64,000 nucleotides of DNA from Amphritea opalescens (lineage in GTDB: Bacteria; Pseudomonadota; Gammaproteobacteria; Pseudomonadales; Balneatricaceae): NCBI RefSeq assembly GCF_003957515.1, contig NZ_RQXW01000004.1, positions 186,001-250,000 on the forward strand, in the 5' to 3' direction. The position numbers were made by a program, and so were the translations under genes. Below the pieces are notes generated by a model. The model ran no database searches. It was not told the origin of the DNA and was given only the letters and a program-made list of their open reading frames with translations. Shown piece after piece: positions 39,036-48,256 of this stretch. The stretch's first letter is position 1. Every line of letters starts with the position of its first letter.

Positions 39036-39985
39036 ATGAATGAAAAAACAAAGGAAGAATACAGAAGACTAGCAAAGCATTTTTATACCAAGCACGGAAT
39101 AGTGAAGCCTACGGCTAAGACCGTTTACGATGCGCTAAAGGTCTGCGCAACCGACTACCGTCCGGATTATTGGAGGCGCTTACGCGCGGCTCTGTCCCTC
39201 GTTGCAAAAGAGAACGGCTTTTACAAAGCAGCCGATAAGATTCGAGCAACCATTAACCCCATCACTGCCGACCGCAACAAACGCAGCCAAATAAAGCCTA
39301 AGCAAAAAAGACAGAAAACCGTTAATACCGCCGATGAAAAGCAACTTCTGGATTACTTAGTTAAGCAAAAAGAAAAGACGGTTTTTGCCGGAGTGTCACT
39401 TGTTAGCCACTTGGGTTGTCGACCCGCTGAACTCAGAAATCTTCAGTTCATTGGAAGCTGCTACATAGCCATACCTTCCGCTAAAAAGACCGTGATGGCA
39501 CAAGGGGGCTTGATCGTATCCTTGAAATAGAAGACAGCTCTATGTTTAACAGTCTAAAAGAATGTCATGAGATGTTAATAACCGCGCCTTATGTGGATCC
39601 TGTCCGCTATGTGCAAAGACGGTTAGAGACGTTAACCCAGCGACTATGGCCAAAACGGAAAGTACACCCTTCACTATATTCATGGCGCCATCAAATGGGC
39701 GCTGATTTGAAAGCCAGTGATATGCCTCCCGAAGCAATTGCAGTAATAATGGGTCATCAATCAGTCAGTAGCGTTGAAGTTTATGGAAACCCTCGTAGCG
39801 CTCAGCATGCACGTTACTATCTGAAACCAGACCGTAAAACGGTTCAACAAGTAGAAAAACGCAACAAACACCGTCTGGCGAAACATAAAAATGAGCCAAT
39901 CACGCTCAACAATATAAGCCGATGGATCAAGCAAAACTATCATGCCGCAAGGGGACGACCACAGTCTGACATAGAGCCGCATTGA
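39036..39985 (+). pseudogene. Tyrosine recombinase (integrase), frameshifted
   Basis: Two adjacent frames together encode one site-specific recombinase. The first (start ATG at 39036 after GGAGTG, stop near 39528) carries the N-terminal binding domain and the first catalytic Arg in LGCRPAELRNL. The second, in a different frame, continues with RGLDRILEIEDSS and then YSWRHQMGADL and IMGHQSVSSVEVYG, holding the box II His/Arg-like residues and the catalytic Tyr. The break is best explained by a one-base change in or near the A5 run at 39482-39486. If real, the enzyme is inactive and the island is fixed; a sequencing error is the alternative. It is presumably the mobility gene of the element that carries the restriction system. 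Confidence 0.8.
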
Positions 39986-41069
39986 TAAAGATTCGCTGTT
40001 CGAGAAGGTCTAAATTTAAGTCGTGATAGGCAGGTTCTCAGGGTGTCTCTTCGATAAATACAATGATTCGGTCGTGCAAAACGATCTTGCGCATCGATTA
40101 CGAAGAGATTCTACTTTTGAGCACCGTTATTTACCGGGGGAGGGTTACCCTAGTTTCTGCTGCCTCAGAAGGCAAAGCCAACGACTGAGCAGCAGAATCT
40201 AAAAAACATCCCCATAGATTAGAAATAGCCCTCAATGGGTGTTGAATGTGCGACGACTTTAACCTTACAGTTACTCACATATCCTGTGGATAACTATGTG
40301 AGGACTCTCTGGACTTCTCTGTTATAGCCTTGCGGTATAGTCGCTATAAGGGACTGGATGAAATCCAACCAATTCGGCTCACCATCTACTCAATACCCCC
40401 TACTTTTAGTACCTGCTAAACAGTGAGGGTTACCCTATGTAGACTTCTTTAAGCTCGGCGCCCTAAATATTAACTGCCTAAGAATAAGGGCCTGCCCGTA
40501 TTCCTTAACACATAGATAAATACCAATTAACATCATACATTTTTATTAAATTACAGTGTAATTTAACATCAACCTTTCCAAATAACACGGCATTATCGAT
40601 AATATAAAATTGACACAAAAAACAATTTTTTTATATTAAATAATACCTATAAAATAAATTAAAATAAGACTATTTTTAATAAAAAATGCAAACATATAAA
40701 CAATGTCATGAGTAAATACTACAGATAATTTATGGAATATAAATACCATATAGAATACAAATAATAAACACAAAATCACCACAAAAAATATATACAATAT
40801 TAAACTCTTAAAATCCATCAACATAAAAAAATCTACAACGCCTCGCAAAAAAAATAAGGCCGTATAAAGTCAAGGCCGTCATGCCTTCACATTTAAAAAT
40901 AAAAAATTAATTAATATATCCTCATTTCATCATCGTCGCTATAGCTAAAAAAAAGTCGCTTTAGAAAAAACAAAAACACCTCAATCAGGTAAAATTAAAA
41001 CATCAAAAACAGTCCATCCAGTGTAACAAACCGGTGCTTATCATCACTTAAAAAGGGATTAAAATAATA
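39986..41069. other. AT-rich non-coding region upstream of folD
   Basis: About 1.1 kb. It contains a hairpin TTCTGCTG...CAGCAGAA (around 40155-40198) and two copies of GAGGGTTACCCTA (near 40139-40151 and 40427-40439). A very AT-rich stretch (40500-40990) follows. A hydrophobic 70-codon open frame on the minus strand (40636-40848) is most likely chance. No RNA gene or riboswitch was recognised. Confidence 0.5.
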
Positions 41070-41963
41070 ATGACTAATATTATCGACGGCAAATCAATAG
41101 CTGCCAAATTAAGATCAAGAATCGCAAATGAAGTAGAATCGCTTAAACAACAAGGGATTCATCCAGGATTGGCTGTAATTTTAGTAGGAGATGATCCCGC
41201 AAGCCAAGTTTACGTACGCAGTAAAGGGAAGCAGACTAAAGAAGCGGGAATGAATTCATTTGAATATCGCCTAGCTGATAATACTCCTCAAGAAGCATTA
41301 TTAGAATTAATCAGCAAACTAAATCAAGATAATTCCGTTAATGGAATACTCGTACAACTCCCATTGCCAAGGCACATTGACGAAGAAGCGATCATCAATG
41401 CGATTGCGCCGCAAAAAGATGTTGACGGATTCCACCCTATCAATATAGGACTTTTGTCTACAGGTGGCAAAGCAACGATTCCATGCACACCGCTAGGCTG
41501 CCTAATGATGTTGAAAGATCAATTGGGGGATCTTAGTGGGCTCAAAGCGGTGGTTCTTGGCAGATCAAATATAGTAGGAAAACCAATGGCTTCACTCCTC
41601 ATTAAGGAAAACTGCACAGTCACAATAGCTCATTCTAAAACAACGTGTATTGAAGACGAATGTCGTCAAGCTGATATTTTAATTGCAGCAGTAGGCAAGC
41701 CTGAACTAGTTAAGGAAAACTGGATAAAACCAGGAGCCACTATTATTGATGTAGGTATAAATCGTATAAAAGATACTGAAAATAATTCAAAACTAGTGGG
41801 CGATGTCGATTTTATAAACGTCTCAAAAAAATCTGGTGCAATCACTCCCGTGCCTGGGGGTGTTGGACCGATGACTATTGCTTGCTTACTTTTAAATACA
41901 CTTACCATTACCTTACGTCAAAACAACCTTTCTATACCAAAATGGATCATTAACCAAGAGTAA
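41070..41963 (+). CDS. folD: Methylenetetrahydrofolate dehydrogenase / methenyltetrahydrofolate cyclohydrolase
   Basis: The 297-residue protein is full length for FolD and has the catalytic Lys in VYVRSKGK, the substrate-binding GILVQLPLP and KDVDGFHP segments, NADP-binding [12 protein letters not shown] and [12 protein letters not shown]. It interconverts 5,10-methylene-, 5,10-methenyl- and 10-formyl-tetrahydrofolate. It sits in AT-rich DNA beside purU and a sarcosine oxidase operon, so it is probably a second, catabolic FolD that oxidises one-carbon units released from sarcosine. A housekeeping role is the alternative if no other folD exists. It is convergent with purU, with a shared terminator between them. 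Confidence 0.95.
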   Translation: MTNIIDGKSIAAKLRSRIANEVESLKQQGIHPGLAVILVGDDPASQVYVRSKGKQTKEAGMNSFEYRLADNTPQEALLELISKLNQDNSVNGILVQLPLPRHIDEEAIINAIAPQKDVDGFHPINIGLLSTGGKATIPCTPLGCLMMLKDQLGDLSGLKAVVLGRSNIVGKPMASLLIKENCTVTIAHSKTTCIEDECRQADILIAAVGKPELVKENWIKPGATIIDVGINRIKDTENNSKLVGDVDFINVSKKSGAITPVPGGVGPMTIACLLLNTLTITLRQNNLSIPKWIINQE

Positions 41964-42065
41964 AACGTCATTCCATACCTGTGCCGATCAATAAAAAATA
42001 ATCGGCACGTTCAACAATACAATTTAACCTCCACAAAAACGCATAGAGCCAATATACTTAAAATA

Positions 42066-42096
42066 TAAAAAAGCCAGACATAGTCTGGCTGATTTT
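42066..42096. terminator. Bidirectional terminator between folD and purU
   Basis: The stem AGCCAGAC / GTCTGGCT (42072-42079 with 42083-42090) is flanked by an A run on the left and a T-rich run on the right. It lies between two convergent genes. Confidence 0.85.
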
Positions 42097-42110
42097 TAAA
42101 AACATTAAGT

Positions 42111-42992
42111 TTATCGCAAAACTACTGTTTTATTACCCTCAAGAAATACTCTTTGTTCGATATGTAATTTTACAGCCTTCGCCAATGCTCTAGTTTCAGT
42201 ATCTCGTCCAACGGCTACTAACTCTTCCGCATAAAGAGAATGATCAACTTCTTGTACTGACTGAGTAATAATTGGCCCTTCATCGAGATCCGCTGTCACA
42301 TAGTGTGCGGTAGCACCAATCAGTTTCACTCCGCGATCAAAGGCTTGATGATAAGGTTTTGCACCTTTAAATCCTGGCAAGAAGGAGTGATGGATATTAA
42401 TAGCCCGTCCCCTAAGCTCCTTACACAAATTATCAGTCAATACTTGCATATAACGAGCTAACACTACAAGATCCGTTTCCGTTTCTTTAACAATATCAAG
42501 TAACTTATTTTCCTGATCAACCTTATTTTCTGGACTCACAGGCAAGTAGATGAACCGAATACCTTCTCGTTCCACCATTGGCCGCAAATCAAGGTGATTT
42601 GAAACCACAGCGGTAATATCCATATTAAATTCACCTTTATGGTAACGATACAGTAAATCATCTAAACAATGATCAAACTTCGACACCATAATTAGAACTT
42701 TAGATGGAATGTTAGAGTCACGCATTTTCCAACTCAAACTAAACTTTTCGGCAACTTCGGAGAAACCATCAACCAAATTATCAAAATTATACTTCGAATC
42801 AGGCATTATATTGAAAACAATACGCATAAATAAACGACCAACACTCTGGTCGTCAAATTGAGCTGATTCAACAATGTCGCATCCTCTCTCTGCCAAATAT
42901 GTACTGACTCCGGCAACAACACCTGGAGCTGTAGGACAATTAATAGTCAATGTATAACGAGTAGAGTGTTTTTTATTAATTTTCATGATCAT
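42111..42992 (-). CDS. purU: Formyltetrahydrofolate deformylase
   Basis: The protein hydrolyses 10-formyl-tetrahydrofolate to formate and tetrahydrofolate. An N-terminal ACT domain (YTLTINCPTAPGVVAGVSTY) precedes a formyl-transferase-like catalytic domain with NIHHSFLPGFKGAKPYHQAF, which holds the Asn-His pair, and ATAHYVTADLDEGPII with the catalytic Asp. Length is about 293 residues, close to E. coli PurU (280). The start may be the ATG at 42992 or the one at 42986; neither has a strong Shine-Dalgarno. In Pseudomonas, purU is linked to sarcosine oxidase genes, which fits its presence here. Confidence 0.95.
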   Translation of the reverse strand: MIMKINKKHSTRYTLTINCPTAPGVVAGVSTYLAERGCDIVESAQFDDQSVGRLFMRIVFNIMPDSKYNFDNLVDGFSEVAEKFSLSWKMRDSNIPSKVLIMVSKFDHCLDDLLYRYHKGEFNMDITAVVSNHLDLRPMVEREGIRFIYLPVSPENKVDQENKLLDIVKETETDLVVLARYMQVLTDNLCKELRGRAINIHHSFLPGFKGAKPYHQAFDRGVKLIGATAHYVTADLDEGPIITQSVQEVDHSLYAEELVAVGRDTETRALAKAVKLHIEQRVFLEGNKTVVLR

Positions 42993-43482
42993 CAAAACCC
43001 AAATTCAGCACTAAGAAAAAGCTTTTAGTTTAATATAAATAAACTCATAAAATCAGCATAAATATTCACGAACCAACCAATCAGGTTAAACTTATACTGA
43101 CAATTAAATTGTCATTACATTCAACTAATGTTATTTAATTAAAGCATTAATAGAAAGAAAATACTTTATTATTACCGGCAATGATTTAACAGAAACGACC
43201 TAATAAAATAGAAACACAACAAAATAAAAGCAAATATTAATAGTTCATATTTCAACAATAACAGTCTGTTTAAAAATGCACATAAACGACATTGATTTTT
43301 TAAAAAATTCAGACTACTTAAAAACTAGAAATACTTCTCAAAAAAAATATAACCTAACTAGGCTATTCTACGTTACTACTAGCGATCACTATTCATCCTA
43401 TGCACTGTTTTAATCCACACTTACATTGACAGAGACAAGTCAGTCATGCAAAAATTAAGCTAAATGACTTAGAACACTATCA
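42993..43482. promoter_or_regulatory. Divergent purU / TetR control region
   Basis: About 490 bp of very AT-rich DNA between purU and the divergent TetR gene. It contains one perfect 17-bp palindrome (43098-43114). No gene is supported. Confidence 0.5.
43098..43114. promoter_or_regulatory. Candidate TetR operator palindrome
   Basis: TGACAATT-A-AATTGTCA is a perfect 17-bp palindrome in the gap between purU and the TetR gene. Size and position fit an operator for the neighbouring TetR regulator, about 106 bp before purU. AT-rich DNA gives palindromes by chance, so the call is moderate. Confidence 0.5.
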
Positions 43483-44196
43483 ATGACAACTATTGTGTAC
43501 ACCGAGCAAAGCGAAATTAGCAGAAAACGCATCATGATGGCGGCTTTGGATCTATTTGCCGAGAGTGAGCTAGATGCAGTTTCGATGAGAATGATTAATA
43601 GGGCTGCTGGATACCGTAATAATTCAGCACTTCACTATCATTTTGGCAGCAAACAAGGCCTTTTTGAATCTCTGGTCACCTTTATTCAGGAATGGTTTAA
43701 CCGTGCTCGAGAAAAAGCACTAAAAAGTGCGGAAGCTAAAGCTGAATTATCCGGTAGTGTTGATGCACATGATATAGTAGAAGCCTTTATCACCCCTTAC
43801 ATTAGACTACTAGAAGAAGAGGAATGGGGGTATCCTGCCATTCGATTTTTAGCTCGAATGGAATTCGACGGTGCATCCGAATCTTATGCATACCTTATTC
43901 GTTTAGCCGAAAGCCAATCGCTTAGATTTCAGGCTCTTTTAGCCGTATGCCTACCGCACATACCGGAAAAGATACGTCATCAAAGGTTTAATTTTTTCAT
44001 CACCAGTGTGATGCAAGGTTTAGCTGAATATAAAAATTTGAATCGTACATATATGAATGATATTGACGCGGCAAGTTACAGAGAATACGCGGAGATTATA
44101 ATAGATTACTCTGCAGCTGGATTAGAAGCACCTTTGCAAAAACAATCCAATGAAAGTGTCATTGACTTACCTGTAAAAAACAATCTGTCATATTAA
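43483..44196 (+). CDS. TetR/AcrR-family transcriptional regulator
   Basis: The 237-residue protein has an N-terminal TetR helix-turn-helix (RKRIMMAALDLFAESELDAVSM, then NSALHYHFGSKQGLFESLV) and an all-helical ligand domain. It is divergent from purU and convergent with the sarcosine oxidase operon, so it may control one-carbon or methylamine genes here. The ligand is unknown. The start has only a weak Shine-Dalgarno, so a nearby alternative cannot be excluded. Confidence 0.9.
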   Translation: MTTIVYTEQSEISRKRIMMAALDLFAESELDAVSMRMINRAAGYRNNSALHYHFGSKQGLFESLVTFIQEWFNRAREKALKSAEAKAELSGSVDAHDIVEAFITPYIRLLEEEEWGYPAIRFLARMEFDGASESYAYLIRLAESQSLRFQALLAVCLPHIPEKIRHQRFNFFITSVMQGLAEYKNLNRTYMNDIDAASYREYAEIIIDYSAAGLEAPLQKQSNESVIDLPVKNNLSY

Positions 44197-44288
44197 AAAC
44201 AGCTAAATCTATAATCAAATAAAAATATTATTCAGCATATACCTTTATTTAATCAATACTCACATCCCACCTAAACTTCCTATATTTA

Positions 44289-44318
44289 AATTACAGACTC
44301 CATATAGAGTCTGTAATT
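44289..44318. terminator. Hairpin between the TetR gene and soxG
   Basis: A perfect 12-base stem AATTACAGACTC / GAGTCTGTAATT with a six-base loop lies between convergent genes. No strong T run follows, but position supports a terminator role. Confidence 0.6.
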
Positions 44319-44353
44319 AACTTTACTATCAACTATCCATAATACTTTTCATT

Positions 44354-44923
44354 TTACAATTCCAAAGCAGCATCTTTGAGCCGTTCCCAGAAAAATGTAG
44401 CTTGTGATCGATCAACATAAAATTCAAACATTGATTCTTCCAAACGGACAATCATTACTGCGATGCCGACCATTCTAGTAATAACACAATGATCTATTGG
44501 AAATGATGTCAACTCCAGATTCAAAGTACATATTTTACTGAGTAATTGCTCAACTTTATCACCGGAAATGGCATATACAGCTCGACTATCTGTAATCATA
44601 GTCGCAAGTGCAGCTCGCCCCACTGTGATAGGTTGCAGTTTTTTTAGAACTTCAACCTCTTGTCCTTCAGTCGTTACAAATAACCATTCATTCGGCGTTA
44701 GCCAAAGACATCGTAGCTCATTTGTAACCGCTGTTTCACTAGGCCCAGGAAGGTTGACAATTTCAGTTCCTACGAACTCCTTAAATACTCGATCATTTCC
44801 AGGGCCTTGCAGCCGAACCATCCCAAAAGAACTGACCGGATTAATACGAATTCCACTGATATTCACCTCTTCATGTCCTAGAGATGTACTATTCAAGGTT
44901 GTCTGCAATGCTAACTTATCCAT
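44354..44923 (-). CDS. soxG: Sarcosine oxidase gamma subunit
   Basis: The 189-residue protein is the last gene of the soxB-D-A-G operon and overlaps the end of soxA by eight bases. It has the gamma-family features: a LGPGNDR-like LQGPGNDRVFKEFV segment, LWLTPNEWLFVT and a C-terminal FYVDRSQATFFWERL. In heterotetrameric sarcosine oxidase the gamma chain packs against the folate-binding half of alpha and supports assembly; it has no cofactor of its own. Identification rests on family pattern plus operon context. Confidence 0.92.
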   Translation of the reverse strand: MDKLALQTTLNSTSLGHEEVNISGIRINPVSSFGMVRLQGPGNDRVFKEFVGTEIVNLPGPSETAVTNELRCLWLTPNEWLFVTTEGQEVEVLKKLQPITVGRAALATMITDSRAVYAISGDKVEQLLSKICTLNLELTSFPIDHCVITRMVGIAVMIVRLEESMFEFYVDRSQATFFWERLKDAALEL

Positions 44924-47918
44924 TCAATCTCTCCCCTTTACTATCAAAATGAGAAGGCTGAACCAATTTGACTGCTATAGTCTTGCCATTTGAATAAACA
45001 AATGTCTCCTCCCCAGCCCTTGCGGAGGCCCCTTCAACCAACCCAAGCCCTATGCACTTATCTAGATTAGGACTGTAATATGACGAAGTAACATAGCCCA
45101 TTGTTTTCACCGGAATAATAGGATTAGCTGAGTTAACAAAATGTCCACCGACAGGTAATGAATCACTTGGGTTGACTACCTCAATACCCACAAATTGAAA
45201 GCGATCATCTCTTGTATCATTAGGTCGACTTAACGATCGCCGCCCAATGAAGTCGACTTCTTTCTTAGCGATAGCTCGACCCCACCCAAGATCTAGCGGG
45301 TTGGTCGTTCCATCGGTATCAACGCCAATATGTAAATACCCTTTTTCTGTTCTCAATACCAATAAAGATTCAATGCCATAGGGCGTGATACCATAGGCTT
45401 CTCCTGCTTTATAAATAGCCTCCCATAAGCCTTGCCCATAACGTGCTGGAACGCTTATTTCGTATGAGATCTCTCCTGTAAAGCTTGCCCTTAGCACCCG
45501 AGCATCAACACCATTAACAGTACCTATCCGAACTTGCATATGCGGAAAGCTTTCACGACTAAAATCGATATCTGATGCCAATAACGCCACAACATCTCGA
45601 GCTTTTGGACCACTAACCGTCACATTTGCCCACTGCGTAGTCGCATTACAAATAACGACTTGCAAGTTAGGCCATTCACATTGCAGCCATTCCTCCATCC
45701 ACAGGCTTATACGTGAAGCCCCAGAGCTTGTTGTATGTAATAAAAAATGATCATCGGACAATCGAACAAATACACCGTCATCCATGACGACACCGTTCTC
45801 ATTACACATCAGGCCATAACGAGCAAAGCCAGTTTTTAAGCTCTCAACATTATTGACATAAATTCGATTCAAGAATGCAGCAGCATCAGGTCCTTTAACC
45901 TCAATTTTACCCAGCGGTGAACCATCAAACATTCCAACGCTATGGCGCACGGCCAAAACCTCTCGACGAATAGCATCCTCTTCTGCTTCCCCTGACTGTA
46001 AGTAATATTCAGGTCGTTGCCATCCGCCCATATCTTCCATATGTGCGCCATTGGCAACATGCCACTGATGGGCTGGCATTTCGAGCCGAGGCGAATAGTT
46101 TTCCCTAATATCACGTCCCGCAAATGCTCCAATAGTGACCGGGTGATATGGCGGGCGAAACTTAGTTGTACCAACCTGTTCTATTTTCTTACCGCACAGC
46201 TCAGCCATAACAGCGAGTGCGTTAACATTACTCGTCTTACCTTGGTCAACGCTCATCCCATTCGTGGTAAAACGTTTAACATGTTCGATAGAAAGAAAGT
46301 TCTCTCGATTCGCGAGCTCAATATCTGACACTTTCACATCATATTGAAAATCCAGCCATTGCTTTTCTGAATTCTCATTTTTGGTATACCAATAAGCTTC
46401 ACTTGGTTCTTCTGCGAACTCATCACACGCACTAATATTCAACTCTGGATTAACTGTAGTACCTAATGTCTTAGGTACTACATGTAATCCATCCGTTAAG
46501 CACTCTTCAAGATGAAACCGTCCATTAGCTGCCCCTATAACCGATATATTCTGATCGCACCGATTAGGAACAAAACACTTAAGCTCATCATTAAAACTTA
46601 ATTGCCCTCCGGCCTGAGAATAGAGGTGAATGGTTGGCGTCCAACCAGCAGACATCGCCACTAAATCACACTCAATAGTTTTAATGGTTTTACCTAAGTG
46701 ACCGTCACCATTATGTGCAGCAATAGATACGGCTTTTACCTTTCTGCGTCCGTGCACCTTACGAATCATGGTTCCCGCATACAGCGGAATGCCCATTTCT
46801 TTAATTTTGGACTGAAAAGGGCCATTAACACTGGCACGCGTATCAATTAAGGCTGCAACATCGACCCCCGCATTGGCCATATCAAACGCGACGCGATACG
46901 CATTATCATTATTACAAACAACAACTGCACGCTGTCCTGCTTTGACGCCATAACGATTCAAATAACACTGAACACCGGATGCCAGCATAATTCCAGGGCG
47001 ATCGTTATTAGGAAATACCAAGGGGCGCTCAATGGCACCTGTAGCTAATACAACATGTTCGGCCCTAATACGTAATAACCGTTCTCTAATTTTCTTATTC
47101 TCATTAGAGCGCCCTAAATGATTTGTAACTCGTTGAGAGCCTACTAAGAAATTCTGATCGTAGTAACCACTAATCATCGTCCTTGATAACATGGTTACGT
47201 TAGGCGCCGCTTGTAACTGAGATAAAGTATTCTCAACCCATTCAAGACCACTTTGGCTTCCGATACTTCTATTTTCACCCAAAAGACTACCGCCGAATTC
47301 TTCTTGGGCATCGACTAGTAAAACTTTTTTATCGGTATGAGCAAGCGCTAACGTTGCAGCTAAGCCTGACGCACCCCCGCCACAGATAAGCACATCACAG
47401 TGTATATTTTGTTTTTCATAATGCTGTTTATCAGGAAGCTCAGGCAACTTACCAAGGCCCGCCATTTTTCGAACAAGCCCCTCATAGAAATGCCAGCTTG
47501 GCCACATCATTGACTTATAATAAAAAGAGGCAGGAAACATTCGGTGAAATAAACTCAACACGCTAAATACGTCACGGTTGACATTAGGCCATGAGTTCTG
47601 TCCCTTAGCATTCAGCCCTTCGTATAGAGGAATGAGCGTGGCACGCGCATTGGGCTCATCGTATCCCGAACCTGACTCTAGTTGAATCAACGCATTTGAT
47701 TCTTCAATACCGGCACTCATAAGCCCTCTAGGACGGTGCAATTTAAAGCTTCGTCCAACAACCGTTACATCATTCGCTAACAGGGCTGAAGCTAGAGTAT
47801 CCCCTTCACAGCCCACATATGTTTTACCATCAAATTTAAATGATATCGGTTTAGCAGGATTGACTCGGTGAGCGTTAGTGACACGATCGAGTGGATTAAT
47901 TTGCTTAGATAGGTTCAT
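44916..47918 (-). CDS. soxA: Sarcosine oxidase alpha subunit
   Basis: The 1000-residue protein is full length for SoxA. In order it shows a 2Fe-2S-ferredoxin-like N-terminal fold (KTYVGCEGDTLASALL, FKLHRPRG), a dinucleotide-binding domain (CDVLICGGGASGLAATLALA), and a C-terminal aminomethyltransferase (GcvT-like) folate domain from about residue 600 (SVGMFDGSPLGKIEV through GYVTSSYYSP). The complex oxidises sarcosine to glycine; the one-carbon unit passes to tetrahydrofolate as 5,10-methylene-THF, or leaves as formaldehyde, with hydrogen peroxide formed. It overlaps soxD by four bases. The nearby folD and purU give the downstream fate for the one-carbon unit. Confidence 0.96.
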   Translation of the reverse strand: MNLSKQINPLDRVTNAHRVNPAKPISFKFDGKTYVGCEGDTLASALLANDVTVVGRSFKLHRPRGLMSAGIEESNALIQLESGSGYDEPNARATLIPLYEGLNAKGQNSWPNVNRDVFSVLSLFHRMFPASFYYKSMMWPSWHFYEGLVRKMAGLGKLPELPDKQHYEKQNIHCDVLICGGGASGLAATLALAHTDKKVLLVDAQEEFGGSLLGENRSIGSQSGLEWVENTLSQLQAAPNVTMLSRTMISGYYDQNFLVGSQRVTNHLGRSNENKKIRERLLRIRAEHVVLATGAIERPLVFPNNDRPGIMLASGVQCYLNRYGVKAGQRAVVVCNNDNAYRVAFDMANAGVDVAALIDTRASVNGPFQSKIKEMGIPLYAGTMIRKVHGRRKVKAVSIAAHNGDGHLGKTIKTIECDLVAMSAGWTPTIHLYSQAGGQLSFNDELKCFVPNRCDQNISVIGAANGRFHLEECLTDGLHVVPKTLGTTVNPELNISACDEFAEEPSEAYWYTKNENSEKQWLDFQYDVKVSDIELANRENFLSIEHVKRFTTNGMSVDQGKTSNVNALAVMAELCGKKIEQVGTTKFRPPYHPVTIGAFAGRDIRENYSPRLEMPAHQWHVANGAHMEDMGGWQRPEYYLQSGEAEEDAIRREVLAVRHSVGMFDGSPLGKIEVKGPDAAAFLNRIYVNNVESLKTGFARYGLMCNENGVVMDDGVFVRLSDDHFLLHTTSSGASRISLWMEEWLQCEWPNLQVVICNATTQWANVTVSGPKARDVVALLASDIDFSRESFPHMQVRIGTVNGVDARVLRASFTGEISYEISVPARYGQGLWEAIYKAGEAYGITPYGIESLLVLRTEKGYLHIGVDTDGTTNPLDLGWGRAIAKKEVDFIGRRSLSRPNDTRDDRFQFVGIEVVNPSDSLPVGGHFVNSANPIIPVKTMGYVTSSYYSPNLDKCIGLGLVEGASARAGEETFVYSNGKTIAVKLVQPSHFDSKGERLNG

Positions 47919-48229
47919 GCCTCTACCTCCTTCACGACATTTTCAACGTTCATTCCATTAAAAGAAGGAAAGCTTCCCATCGGGTATATTTCAATAATTT
48001 CATGAGACACGGTATGACGTGCCATATTGAACCATTGCCGACATCCATAGGTATGACGCCAGCGCTCTAAAAGAATGCCTTTAGTGTTAACCTTGTTAAA
48101 TAGATAATGACTCCATTCATCATCACTCAAGTTCGCAGGGTTTTCTGGCCGCGTAACATGAGCTTCGCCACCACAATCAAATTCTTCTTCATCACGGATA
48201 CCACAGAATGGGCAATTAATTCTTAACAT
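47915..48229 (-). CDS. soxD: Sarcosine oxidase delta subunit
   Basis: The 104-residue protein has the SoxD N-terminal zinc-ribbon motif (CPFCGIRDEEEF, then GGEAHVTRP) and the conserved TYGCRQWFNMARHTVSHEI segment with Cys and His. The delta subunit binds zinc and helps hold the heterotetramer. It lies 27 bp after soxB and overlaps soxA. Length and motifs are normal. Confidence 0.95.
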   Translation of the reverse strand: MLRINCPFCGIRDEEEFDCGGEAHVTRPENPANLSDDEWSHYLFNKVNTKGILLERWRHTYGCRQWFNMARHTVSHEIIEIYPMGSFPSFNGMNVENVVKEVEA

Positions 48230-48256
48230 TTTTTATTCTCCTATAGTCCGTAGCCG

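Noticed and set aside
40636-40848. Hydrophobic 70-codon open frame on the minus strand.
   Set aside because: It begins with TTG, has no well-placed Shine-Dalgarno, and its Phe/Ile/Leu-rich content is what very AT-rich DNA gives by chance.
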